Source: UBA5186 sp040005095 (GTDB taxonomy: Bacteria > Actinomycetota > Thermoleophilia > Gaiellales > Gaiellaceae). Taken from it: 8,019 nt of DNA. Shown piece after piece: positions 1-6,330 of this stretch (its first letter is position 1; the number at the start of each line of letters is the position of its first letter). The notes under the pieces are model-generated. The model saw only the letters and a list, made by a program, of their open reading frames with translations, had not been told where the DNA came from and ran no database searches. A program made the position numbers and the translations under genes. The stretch is taken from contig JBDTZN010000084.1 in the NCBI GenBank assembly GCA_040005095.1, positions 1-8,019 on the forward strand. The letters are read 5' to 3'.

Positions 1-1193
1 TCGACGACCCGGCCACACCGAACACGGGAGCAGGAGCGCGCGCCTACGACGACCGCGGAGCGTACGAGTACCTGTCCGGAGCATCCGCCGATGCTCCGCC
101 GGCGGCCGCGGTCTCGGTGACCCCGTCCTCCGGCATCGCCCCGATGAGCATCACCGCCGACGCCTCCGCCTCCACCGATAACGATTCGACGCCGATCGCG
201 AGCTACAGCTTCGACTTCGGAGACGGCTCGGCGGCCGTCGGGCCGCAGGCCGGAGCGCAGGCGACGCACACGTACGCCGCTCCAGGAACCTTCACGGTGA
301 CGGTGACGGTGACGGACACCGCCGGACTCGCGTCGACCGCGACCACAACCGTGCAGGTGACGGCGGTTGCTGACTCGGCGCCCGCCGCTTCGTTGAGCGT
401 CAGCCCGACTATCGGTGCGCCGCCCCTCGCCGTGACCGCGGATGCCTCCGCCTCGACCGACACGGACTCGACCCCGATCGCCAGCTACACATTCGCCTTC
501 GGCGACGGCTCCGCGGCCGTCGGGCCGCAGACCGGAGCGACAGCGACCCACACCTATACCGCCGCGGGAACCTACACCGTGACGGTGACGGTCAAGGACA
601 CCGCCGGCCTATGGTCCAGTGCGACCGCGACCGTGACCGTCTCGACTGCGGACTCGCCGCCGGCCGCTGCCCTGTCGCTGTCCCCGACGTCCGGCGTCCT
701 ACCGCTCGGGGTCACCGCCAATGCGTCGGCCTCGACGGACACCGATGCGACGCCGATCGCCAGCTACACCTTCGACTTCGGCGACGGCTCGGCGGCCGTG
801 GGGCCGCAGGCCGGTGCTACGGCCGGCCACACCTACACGGTTGCCGGGACCTACACCGTGACGGTGACGGTCAAGGACACTGCCGGATTGGCCTCGACGG
901 CTACGGCACAGGTCACGGCGACCGACTCACCGCCCGTCGCCGCGCTCACAGTCGCTCAGGGTTCGGCACCGCTCACCGTCACCGCCGATGCCTCGGCCTC
1001 GACCGACCCCGACTCGACCCCGATCGCGAGCTACACGTTCGACTTCGGCGACGGCTCACCCGCCGTCGGGCCACAGGCGGGTGCGACGGCCACTCACATT
1101 TACGTCGCCGCCGGAGCCTATTTCGTGATGGTGACCGTCAAGGACACTGCGGGCTTGTCTTCCACCGCGAAGAAGCGGATCAAGGTTCGCTGA
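1..1193 (+). CDS. Secreted beta-helix / PKD-repeat protein, 5' end outside window
   Basis: The reading frame is open from base 3 to the TGA at 1191-1193, giving 396 visible residues; no start lies in the window, so the true N-terminus is to the left. The GTG at 117 is only an internal valine. The first ~25 residues carry the pieces DDPATPNTGAGARAYDDRG and GAYEY. This is the usual end of a choice-of-anchor-Q / right-handed parallel beta-helix domain (pectate-lyase-like fold). Four PKD domains follow, each with an ASAST-type segment, an Y-x-F-D/A-F-GDGS core and a VTVTVKDTAGL-like last strand. The protein ends in a short basic tail (AKKRIKVR) with no LPXTG motif and no membrane segment, so it is probably released or held non-covalently. 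PKD domains usually mediate protein or polysaccharide contacts outside the cell, and the beta-helix may bind or cleave a glycan. The substrate cannot be told from this part. It converges on the phosphatase-like gene. Confidence 0.88.
   Translation, partial: DDPATPNTGAGARAYDDRGAYEYLSGASADAPPAAAVSVTPSSGIAPMSITADASASTDNDSTPIASYSFDFGDGSAAVGPQAGAQATHTYAAPGTFTVTVTVTDTAGLASTATTTVQVTAVADSAPAASLSVSPTIGAPPLAVTADASASTDTDSTPIASYTFAFGDGSAAVGPQTGATATHTYTAAGTYTVTVTVKDTAGLWSSATATVTVSTADSPPAAALSLSPTSGVLPLGVTANASASTDTDATPIASYTFDFGDGSAAVGPQAGATAGHTYTVAGTYTVTVTVKDTAGLASTATAQVTATDSPPVAALTVAQGSAPLTVTADASASTDPDSTPIASYTFDFGDGSPAVGPQAGATATHIYVAAGAYFVMVTVKDTAGLSSTAKKRIKVR
96..1190 (+). repeat. Four tandem PKD-domain repeats within the gene
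   Basis: Units lie at about 96-362, 378-644, 657-920 and 930-1190, with GDGS cores at 219, 501, 780 and 1047 (periods of 282, 279 and 267 bases). Long stretches are almost identical in DNA as well as protein, for example the segment encoding TPIASY through GDGS and the VTVTVKDTAG strand. This suggests recent duplication or gene conversion. Unit 2 has Ala in place of the first Asp of the DFGDG core. Unit 4 is shorter near its start and less regular at its end. A short GTGACG hexamer array lies around 296-316. Confidence 0.85.
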
Positions 1194-1199
1194 GCCGCA

Positions 1200-1229
1200 G
1201 GCACCGGGCCCGGCCGCGCGCCCGGTGCC
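1200..1229. terminator. GC-rich hairpin between convergent genes
   Basis: A perfect 10-bp inverted repeat (GGCACCGGGC at 1200-1209, GCCCGGTGCC at 1220-1229) encloses a 10-base loop. It lies 6 bases after the plus-strand stop and 9 bases before the minus-strand stop, so it could terminate both transcripts. No T-tract follows on either strand. That is common in high-GC actinobacteria but leaves terminator function inferred. Confidence 0.6.
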
Positions 1230-1238
1230 CGGCGGGTC

Positions 1239-3251
1239 CTACCACCTCGGCCGCGTGATGGTGTAGGAATCGATCACGCTGCCTGCACCGCAAGCGACCT
1301 CGTCGTCGGAGCTCGGCGGCCCACACACCGCCTGGATCCGTATGTAGTCCGGCGTCACGTCGACACGCACATGCTCCAGATGCATCGCGCGGTAGGCGGT
1401 GCGAGGGTCGGTCCGCCGCCACGGCCTCTCGAGCGGCGCACCGCCTCCGGCGGCCGTCACGTGAACGACGTGGTGGATCGGTCGGAACCGCTCGTAATCG
1501 TGCGAGTGGCCGTTGAAGTTTAGGACGTACTTCGAGTAGCGATCGCCGAACGCATCCAGGATCGACGCCAGGCTCCCCTCGCCGGAGTGGTATCCCGTCG
1601 AGTAGGCGGGGCGGTGGCCGAACGTGACGATGAAGCGGATGCGCTTGTCTGCCTGTGCGGCCACCATCACCTTACCGGCTGCGACGCTCCAGTTCGACCA
1701 GGTCGCGTCCGTGTAAGGCTCGGGATAGGAGATGAAACGCACGGCGCCGGCGTCGAACCAGCCCCAGTCCTCGCCGCAGCAGCCCTTGCTCGGCGCGCCG
1801 GGAGACGCGCGGGCGTGTGGGATCGCGAACCGGCCCTTGTAGTTCCGCAGATCGTCCGGCTCGTCCCATTCGTGGTTGCCCCAAGCGGGCATGTAGGCGC
1901 TGGTCCAGCTCCAGGCCATCACGTCGTCGAAATGGCGGTCGACCGCGGACTGGCCGTTCTCGTTCGCGTACGTGAGGTCACCGGCGACGATCACGAACGC
2001 GGGCCCGTCGGCGGCGATCTGCGCTTGGGTCGAGCCAACCCGAGGCGCATCGCCAGAGTCGCCGACGTCGGCTTCGACGTCGAACCGGAAGCTGCCGGTC
2101 GGCGCTGTCCGGAACCTGCTGTCTGGGCCGCCTCCAATCGAATAGTGGTAGATCGTTCCTGCCTTCAGCCGTGTGAGCTTCGCCTCCCAGAAGGGACCGC
2201 CGGATGACGTTGGGACCGGCGTCGGACGGTGCGCGATCACACGCCTGCCGTACTCCGCCGTCCTGCCGAACCGAATGCTGTTCGCGGTCCCCGCCCAGTC
2301 GAATGCGACCGAGGTGCGGCCGGTGAAGGTGTAGTGGTGTTCATGGGTTGACGTCGACGCCGCAACTCTTCGGAACGGCTTGTTGGTGTTGAAACGCTTC
2401 AGCACGTCGACGAGCGCCGGACGGTCGAGCAGGACACTTCCGCCCCACGACCACGTGAAGACCGAATACCCCTTCTCCTTCGAGGCCGTCCAGCGCGCGA
2501 GCATCCGGCGAAGCTCGGTAGTGGTCGGCCAGCGCCACTCATCCGCCTGGAACACTTGCACGTGCCCGAAGTAGGGAAGCCGCGCGCGGTCGCCTGTGGC
2601 GATCACACGGTCGAGCCACGCGAAGTCGCACCTCGGCCGGCCCACGAAGCAGATGTATGGGTTTAGACCCACGTAGTCGGTCACGTTCACCCACAGCGGG
2701 ATCTGGCGGAGCGCTTGCTCCCGCCAGTTCATGTCGAGGCTGATGTACGTCGCCTTCGCCGGATCGATCGACTTGATCAAGCGGGCGCGCGCCCGGTGCT
2801 GAGCAACCGCGTTCGGGCACCCGTACGGATCAGGTTCGTTCGAGAAGTAGTAGCCCCAGATCTTCCGGTCGCGAACTCCTGCCCTGACCTTCGCTGTGAT
2901 CGCCGCATCCGACTTTTCCCAGCTGCAGCTCTCGTTCAGATAGTCGCCGAGCCAGTAAAGGCCTCGCGTCCCGGCCGGCAGCGCGTCCGCCTCCGCCTTC
3001 TCGTCGACGTCGAGCAGATTGAAACCGAGCGAAGCAGCCCCTGCCTGGTTTGCACCCGTATGGAAGATGTAGCGGTAACGTGGCGGCTTCTTTGCGGCCA
3101 TCCTGCCGGCCGCTCGAGCATCGTTCCGATCGGCGCGAGAAGCTGCTTGCTCGGGAGCGGCGACCACTGCGACCGCGGAGCCCATCACCGCACCCAGGGT
3201 GAGCGCCATCACGACGAACACTCGCCAAGGAACGATGACCCGGCGAATCAT
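1239..3251 (-). CDS. Secreted fusion: glycosidase-like TIM barrel plus purple acid phosphatase
   Basis: 670 residues if started at the ATG at 3251. That start places an Arg-Arg n-region and a hydrophobic core (about residues 2-32) at the N-terminus, a Sec-type signal peptide. A GTG at 3290 would add 13 residues without improving it; neither start has a good Shine-Dalgarno. Residues ~58-290 resemble a glycoside-hydrolase-like barrel: GYYFSNEPDP at 133-142 (Glu139 at a clan-A-like acid/base position), GLNPY at 195-199, VQVFQADEWRWP near 231, FTWSWGG at 265-271. Residues ~305-385 fit the Ig/FnIII-like N-domain of purple acid phosphatases. Residues ~390-642 are the catalytic domain, with every expected metal ligand: GDSG 397-400, GDLTY 424-428 (the charge-transfer Tyr), GNHE 458-461, GHRP (His546), YH (His555), GHSH 581-584 followed by DYER. 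The expected role is metal-dependent phosphomonoester hydrolysis outside the cell; the substrate is unknown. Several Cys could form disulfides. The gene sits 68 bases downstream of the co-polymerase gene on the same strand, so it may share its transcript. Confidence 0.87.
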   Translation of the reverse strand: MIRRVIVPWRVFVVMALTLGAVMGSAVAVVAAPEQAASRADRNDARAAGRMAAKKPPRYRYIFHTGANQAGAASLGFNLLDVDEKAEADALPAGTRGLYWLGDYLNESCSWEKSDAAITAKVRAGVRDRKIWGYYFSNEPDPYGCPNAVAQHRARARLIKSIDPAKATYISLDMNWREQALRQIPLWVNVTDYVGLNPYICFVGRPRCDFAWLDRVIATGDRARLPYFGHVQVFQADEWRWPTTTELRRMLARWTASKEKGYSVFTWSWGGSVLLDRPALVDVLKRFNTNKPFRRVAASTSTHEHHYTFTGRTSVAFDWAGTANSIRFGRTAEYGRRVIAHRPTPVPTSSGGPFWEAKLTRLKAGTIYHYSIGGGPDSRFRTAPTGSFRFDVEADVGDSGDAPRVGSTQAQIAADGPAFVIVAGDLTYANENGQSAVDRHFDDVMAWSWTSAYMPAWGNHEWDEPDDLRNYKGRFAIPHARASPGAPSKGCCGEDWGWFDAGAVRFISYPEPYTDATWSNWSVAAGKVMVAAQADKRIRFIVTFGHRPAYSTGYHSGEGSLASILDAFGDRYSKYVLNFNGHSHDYERFRPIHHVVHVTAAGGGAPLERPWRRTDPRTAYRAMHLEHVRVDVTPDYIRIQAVCGPPSSDDEVACGAGSVIDSYTITRPRW

Positions 3252-3319
3252 GCCGCGACTGTAGTCGTCCCCCGAACCTCGCGCAATCACGGCGACGGGC
3301 TACGGCGATGGGGCAGCGA

Positions 3320-4762
3320 TCAACTCGCGAGCGTGGAACCGGAGCCGGCACCGACGACTGCGCCGGAGGGGCGACGACCGTGGCCGTGCCCCGGCGAGCG
3401 GGACACCTTGTAGACGATCAATCCGAGCAGGGGGACGGGCGTCAGCCTCAGAAGATTGCTGACGCCGACGAGCTCTGCCCTCATGACGGTGCTCGGCGAC
3501 ACGAGGACGATGCCATCGCTCGTCCCGTTGTTCGAGGAGGCACTTTGGAGGCTGAAGGACCGGATCCGCAACCCCGAGCCGCCACGATCTGCGCTGCTTC
3601 GCCCAGAATCAGACGGGGGGCCGCTCGGGCTCCAGTCTGGGGGAAGCTCGCCCGTTCCGGGGCCTGGAGCCCCGGCCGTCCCGGCGAGTCTGACGTCGTT
3701 GGCTTCGGCGGGAACAATGTCGAGACCGGCAGCTTGACCCTCCTCCAGCCGTTCGGCAAATCGCCGCAGGTCGAGGTCCGGAACGGTGCCGGCGAGGCCG
3801 ACGTGGTCGACATGCGCTGCCTCGGCAGCGAGCCGGAGCAGCACCGCAATGCCGGCAACATCCTGCCGCGGATCGTCCTCGTCCGGATTGCTGGGAAGCG
3901 TGCCGAGGAGTGGCGTGTCGAACTCGCGAGCGAGCGCATAACTGCCGACCAGCGTCGGCCGCATCGTTTCGAGGAGGCCCGCCAGCCCGACGCCGAGCAG
4001 GACGCCGAGCAGACCGCCGAGGATCAGGTCCGGAACCAGCTGCGACGGCTCTGGGTGTCGTGGCAGCGTGGCAGGACTGATGATCCTGGGCTTGGGCCGT
4101 AAAGCATTCGTCGAAAGAAGACTGACCCGCTCCGACTCGAGGACCCCTCGCTGCTGTGCAAGGAAGTCACGCAGCCTCGCCGCAGCGTCCCGCTTCGCCC
4201 GGAGATCGCCCGATCCATTCGAGCTGTTTCCAGTGGCCGCCTGCACGTTGAGATAGTCGCTGGCGGCGTCAGCCGCGGCGATCCTGCGGTTCGTGCTCTC
4301 GATCTGCCGATCGAGGCGGGTGAGAGCCTGTTCGATCTCGCCGCTGCTGAGATCCTGCCGTGTTCGGATGAGTCGCCCGGCGAGCGCATTGGACACGGCT
4401 CGGGCGACGCGCGGGTTCCGGTCGTTCACCGACAGCTCCAGCACTGCCGACGTACCCAACCCGCGGAGGGACACGTGATTCTTCGCGAGCTTCACGGAGT
4501 CGCGTCCGGCCACATGTGCGTCGCGAAGCGCGCCTTCGACCTGGGCCGGGCTGGTCGCGATCGCGCCCGCCGTGTCGGCTATCGCGATCGATTCCGCACG
4601 GGTCTTCGGGTCCTGCGTGTCGAGCACCAGGCGCGTGGACGCCGTGTACGTGCGCGCACCTACCGAGTGGACCGCGCCCAGACCGGCACCTAGCAGCAAG
4701 AGGACGAGGATGAGGCGCCAGTGTTGGCCGACGATGCGACGCGCAACCTCATGCAACTCCAT
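3320..4762 (-). CDS. Wzz-type polysaccharide co-polymerase with degenerate tyrosine-kinase-like C-terminus
   Basis: 480 residues from the ATG at 4762, chosen because GGAGG lies 5 bases upstream of it; a GTG at 4774 would add four residues and overlap that ribosome site. Residues 17-35 and 245-266 are membrane segments. Between them lies an extracytoplasmic region with a helical, probably coiled-coil part (about 136-216) and a Pro-rich approach to the second segment (ISPATLPRHPEP at 228-239), as in the Wzz/Etk chain-length family. The cytoplasmic part starts like a BY-kinase linker (REFDTPLLGTLPSN near 279-292). It ends like the last strands of one (DGIVLVSPST from 416, PVPLLGLIVY to 451). However, the place where Walker A should be reads HVGLAGTVPD, there is no GK(S/T), and no recognisable Walker A' or B or C-terminal Tyr cluster. 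A Gly/Pro/Ser-rich stretch (about 360-396) fills the middle. The protein is therefore probably a structural chain-length regulator for a surface polysaccharide rather than an active kinase. It is transcribed divergently from the UDP-xylose synthase gene. Confidence 0.85.
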   Translation of the reverse strand: MELHEVARRIVGQHWRLILVLLLLGAGLGAVHSVGARTYTASTRLVLDTQDPKTRAESIAIADTAGAIATSPAQVEGALRDAHVAGRDSVKLAKNHVSLRGLGTSAVLELSVNDRNPRVARAVSNALAGRLIRTRQDLSSGEIEQALTRLDRQIESTNRRIAAADAASDYLNVQAATGNSSNGSGDLRAKRDAAARLRDFLAQQRGVLESERVSLLSTNALRPKPRIISPATLPRHPEPSQLVPDLILGGLLGVLLGVGLAGLLETMRPTLVGSYALAREFDTPLLGTLPSNPDEDDPRQDVAGIAVLLRLAAEAAHVDHVGLAGTVPDLDLRRFAERLEEGQAAGLDIVPAEANDVRLAGTAGAPGPGTGELPPDWSPSGPPSDSGRSSADRGGSGLRIRSFSLQSASSNNGTSDGIVLVSPSTVMRAELVGVSNLLRLTPVPLLGLIVYKVSRSPGHGHGRRPSGAVVGAGSGSTLAS

Positions 4763-4767
4763 CGCTG

Positions 4768-4772
4768 CCTCC
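4768..4772 (-). promoter_or_regulatory. Shine-Dalgarno for the co-polymerase gene
   Basis: On the minus strand this reads GGAGG and is followed by five bases and then ATG at 4762-4760. The spacing is ideal, and it decides the start against the GTG at 4774, whose codon directly abuts the motif. Confidence 0.75.
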
Positions 4773-4808
4773 ACTCGCCGACGAGCGACAGGAGAAGGGT
4801 GAGACGCG

Positions 4809-4844
4809 TCCCCGTGGGGTCGGTTCGCCGTACCTTCCCCGTGG
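4809..4844. repeat. Direct repeat TCCCCGTGG, two copies 27 bases apart
   Basis: TCCCCGTGG occurs at 4809-4817 and again at 4836-4844, in the leader or promoter region of the co-polymerase gene. On the minus strand the copies read CCACGGGGA. The 27-base period (about 2.5 helical turns) would put the two sites on roughly opposite faces of the helix. The sequence could be a paired regulator site, but could also be chance in GC-rich DNA. Confidence 0.35.
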
Positions 4845-4920
4845 CAGTCGACGCTCGGCCCCCGTCATTCGGTGGATTCCAAAAGTAGCTCCTGTCGCTC
4901 CCTTGCGGCCCGAGGGCAAC

Positions 4921-4930
4921 TTCGATCGAA
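4921..4930. promoter_or_regulatory. Palindrome TTCGATCGAA
   Basis: A perfect 10-base palindrome lies in the divergent intergenic region, 20 bases from a second dyad at 4950-4968. It stands out from the surrounding GC-rich sequence by its higher AT content, as an operator or core promoter element might. The regulator is unknown. Confidence 0.35.
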
Positions 4931-4949
4931 AAGCTTGTCCGTCGCCACG

Positions 4950-4968
4950 ACTGTTCTTCGTGAACAGT
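4950..4968. promoter_or_regulatory. Inverted repeat ACTGTTC-N5-GAACAGT, candidate operator
   Basis: Perfect 7-bp arms (4950-4956 and 4962-4968) flank TTCGT. It is the longest dyad in the divergent intergenic region and lies about midway between the two gene starts, a good place for a shared operator. As RNA it would make a 7-bp hairpin with a 5-base loop. No downstream T-tract supports a terminator. Confidence 0.45.
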
Positions 4969-5139
4969 ACCGTCCCCGCGGCGGCCGTCCATGGGCCGAG
5001 CGACCCATTTGCGAGGCGCGGGTGACCTACCAGCCGCCGTACTCGACGCATGGCAACAACGCGGCCGCGTTTCGACCTACTCGGACCAGCCGAACGGCCG
5101 GTTGTCTGTGCCCCGGCGATCGTTCATCATGAAGCCAGG

Positions 5140-6093
5140 ATGAGAACCGCAGTCGTCACCGGTGGCGCGGGTTTTCTCGGCTCGCACCTGTGCGAGTTCC
5201 TGCTCGCGCAGGGCGAGCGGGTGATCTGCGCCGACAACCTCGAGACCGGCTCGCTCCAGAACGTGGAGCATATGCGCGGCGACGAGTTCACCTTCATCAA
5301 CCACGACATGACGCGGCACCTGGACATCCCCGAGCCGGTCGACTTCGTCTACCACCTCGCGAGCCCCGCAAGCCCGATCGATTACCTGCGGCTGCCGCTG
5401 CAGACGTTGAAGGTGGGTTCCTACGGGACGCACAACGCGCTCGGCCTCGCCAAGTTCAAGCGGGCGCGCTTCCTGCTCGCGTCGACGAGCGAGGTGTACG
5501 GCGACCCGAAGGTGCACCCGCAGCCGGAGACCTATTGGGGCCACGTTAACCCGATCGGCCCGCGCGGCGTCTACGACGAGGCGAAGCGCTACGCGGAGGC
5601 GCTGACGATGGCCTACCACCGGCAGCAGGGCGTCGACACCGCGATCGTCCGCATCTTCAACACGTACGGGCCGCGCATGCGCCCGAACGACGGGCGCGCG
5701 ATCCCGACGTTCGTGCGCCAGGCGCTCGACGGCGCGCCGCTGACGGTGTTCGGGGACGGCTCGCAGACGCGCAGCTTCTGCTTCGTAGACGACCTCATCC
5801 GGGGGCTCCGGCTCCTGATGCTGAGCGGCGAGCACCTTCCTGTCAATATCGGCAACCCACGCGAGCTCACGTTGCTCGAGCTCGCCGAGGCGGTGCTGAA
5901 GGTGACCGGGTCGGAGAGCAAGATCGTCTACGAGGCGCTGCCGGTCGACGATCCACAGGTGCGTCAGCCGGACATCACGCGCGCCCGGCACGTGCTCGGC
6001 TGGGAGCCCGAGGTCGAGCTCGAGGAAGGTCTCGCGCGGACGCTCGGCTCGTCGGCGGAGGCCGACCAGCCCGCGCCCACGTACGGAAGCTGA
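5140..6093 (+). CDS. uxs: UDP-glucuronate decarboxylase (UDP-xylose synthase)
   Basis: 317 residues, the usual length of bacterial soluble UXS enzymes. It converts UDP-glucuronate to UDP-xylose in the cytosol using bound NAD+, by oxidation at C4, decarboxylation and re-reduction. An extended-SDR Rossmann fold is clear: GGAGFLG at 8-14, the acidic end of beta-2 with DNLETG at 32-37, and the family signature HLASPASP at 72-79. STSEVYGDP at 115-123 carries the catalytic Ser/Thr and Glu, and YDEAK at 145-149 the catalytic Tyr and Lys. RIFNTYGPRM follows at 171-180 and GDGSQTRSFCFVDD near 205, and the sugar-nucleotide-binding C-terminal segment (DDPQVRQPDITRAR) is standard. The ATG at 5140 is chosen because the family begins a few residues before the GxxGxxG loop; an in-frame ATG at 5050 would add 30 residues unlike the family. 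YDEAK instead of the usual YDEGK is a mild change. With the divergent co-polymerase gene it suggests synthesis of a xylose-containing, or xylose-derived, surface glycan. Confidence 0.95.
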   Translation: MRTAVVTGGAGFLGSHLCEFLLAQGERVICADNLETGSLQNVEHMRGDEFTFINHDMTRHLDIPEPVDFVYHLASPASPIDYLRLPLQTLKVGSYGTHNALGLAKFKRARFLLASTSEVYGDPKVHPQPETYWGHVNPIGPRGVYDEAKRYAEALTMAYHRQQGVDTAIVRIFNTYGPRMRPNDGRAIPTFVRQALDGAPLTVFGDGSQTRSFCFVDDLIRGLRLLMLSGEHLPVNIGNPRELTLLELAEAVLKVTGSESKIVYEALPVDDPQVRQPDITRARHVLGWEPEVELEEGLARTLGSSAEADQPAPTYGS

Positions 6094-6107
6094 GACGGTC
6101 TCCGCTT
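6087..6107 (+). terminator. Possible weak terminator dyad at the UDP-xylose synthase stop
   Basis: AAGC-T-GAGAC-G-GTCTC-C-GCTT is a near-palindrome of 21 bases with one internal mismatch. It spans the stop codon (6091-6093). As RNA it could fold to a 4+3 bp stem with a 5-base loop. There is no T-tract, and overlap with the stop codon makes ribosome interference likely, so termination is only a possibility. Confidence 0.25.
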
Positions 6108-6119
6108 AGGGCCGGCGCG

Positions 6120-6330
6120 GCGCGGGCACGGGCTCGGGGAAGAACGCCCTCGCGCACGACCATGCGGACGACCGCGTCTGCGTAGCTTGTCCGCCCGGGG
6201 CTTCCCTTCGAGTGGCACCAGACGCTTGCGCAAGGTGTCGCGGCCGATGAAGCGGCGCACAGAGCGAGCATAGCTCGCCAGCGTCTGAGTCGAACCGCGC
6301 GCTCCGAGGAAGTGGTACCTGATTCCGCGC
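6120..6330 (-). pseudogene. Frame-shifted coding remnant, unidentified
   Basis: From just after a minus-strand TAG at 6331-6333, one frame reads YHFLGARGSTQTLASYARS followed by RRFIGRDTLRKRLVPLEGKP. This is a balanced, helix-prone sequence unlike the Arg/Pro/Ala-rich shadows around it. Near 6200 that frame turns into low-quality Arg-rich sequence. A different frame then offers TSYADAVVRMVVREGVLP (about 6140-6190). One indel near 6195 would join the two into a plausible C-terminal domain. I do not recognise the family. It may be the downstream end of the decayed gene at 6300-6821, since strand and spacing agree. Confidence 0.3.

Larger units (their letters stand above)
4763..5139. promoter_or_regulatory. 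Divergent intergenic region between co-polymerase and UDP-xylose synthase genes
   Basis: This 377-base stretch must hold the promoters of both outward-facing genes. Short open frames exist on both strands but none has a plausible start, composition or family signal. I could not assign -10/-35 boxes with confidence. The visible structure is a repeated 9-mer nearer the co-polymerase gene and two palindromes near the middle, listed separately. The start of the plus-strand gene has only a weak ribosome-site match immediately before its ATG. Confidence 0.55.

Noticed and set aside
96..1190. Regular repeats as a CRISPR array
   Set aside because: The units are about 270-280 bases long, lie in one open frame and encode PKD domains; there are no short repeats with unique spacers.
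1587..2207. Long plus-strand frame antisense to the phosphatase gene
   Set aside because: It is an Arg/Val/Ala-rich shadow of a strongly supported gene, a common effect in GC-rich DNA.
3308..4102. Long plus-strand frame antisense to the co-polymerase gene
   Set aside because: It has low-complexity composition and no motifs, while the minus strand has membrane segments, a Pro-rich Wzz motif and a good ribosome site.
4950..4968. LexA/SOS box
   Set aside because: The half-sites are in the opposite order (GTTC...GAAC) from the actinobacterial GAAC-N4-GTTC box, and the neighbouring genes are not SOS genes.
5050..5139. N-terminal extension of the UDP-xylose synthase from the ATG at 5050
   Set aside because: The added 30 residues match neither the soluble family start nor a membrane anchor; bacterial members begin a few residues before the GGAGFLG loop.
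4763..5139. Small genes in the divergent intergenic region
   Set aside because: The three overlapping frames of 86-100 codons have no ribosome sites, no recognisable domains and Arg/Gly/Ser-rich composition.
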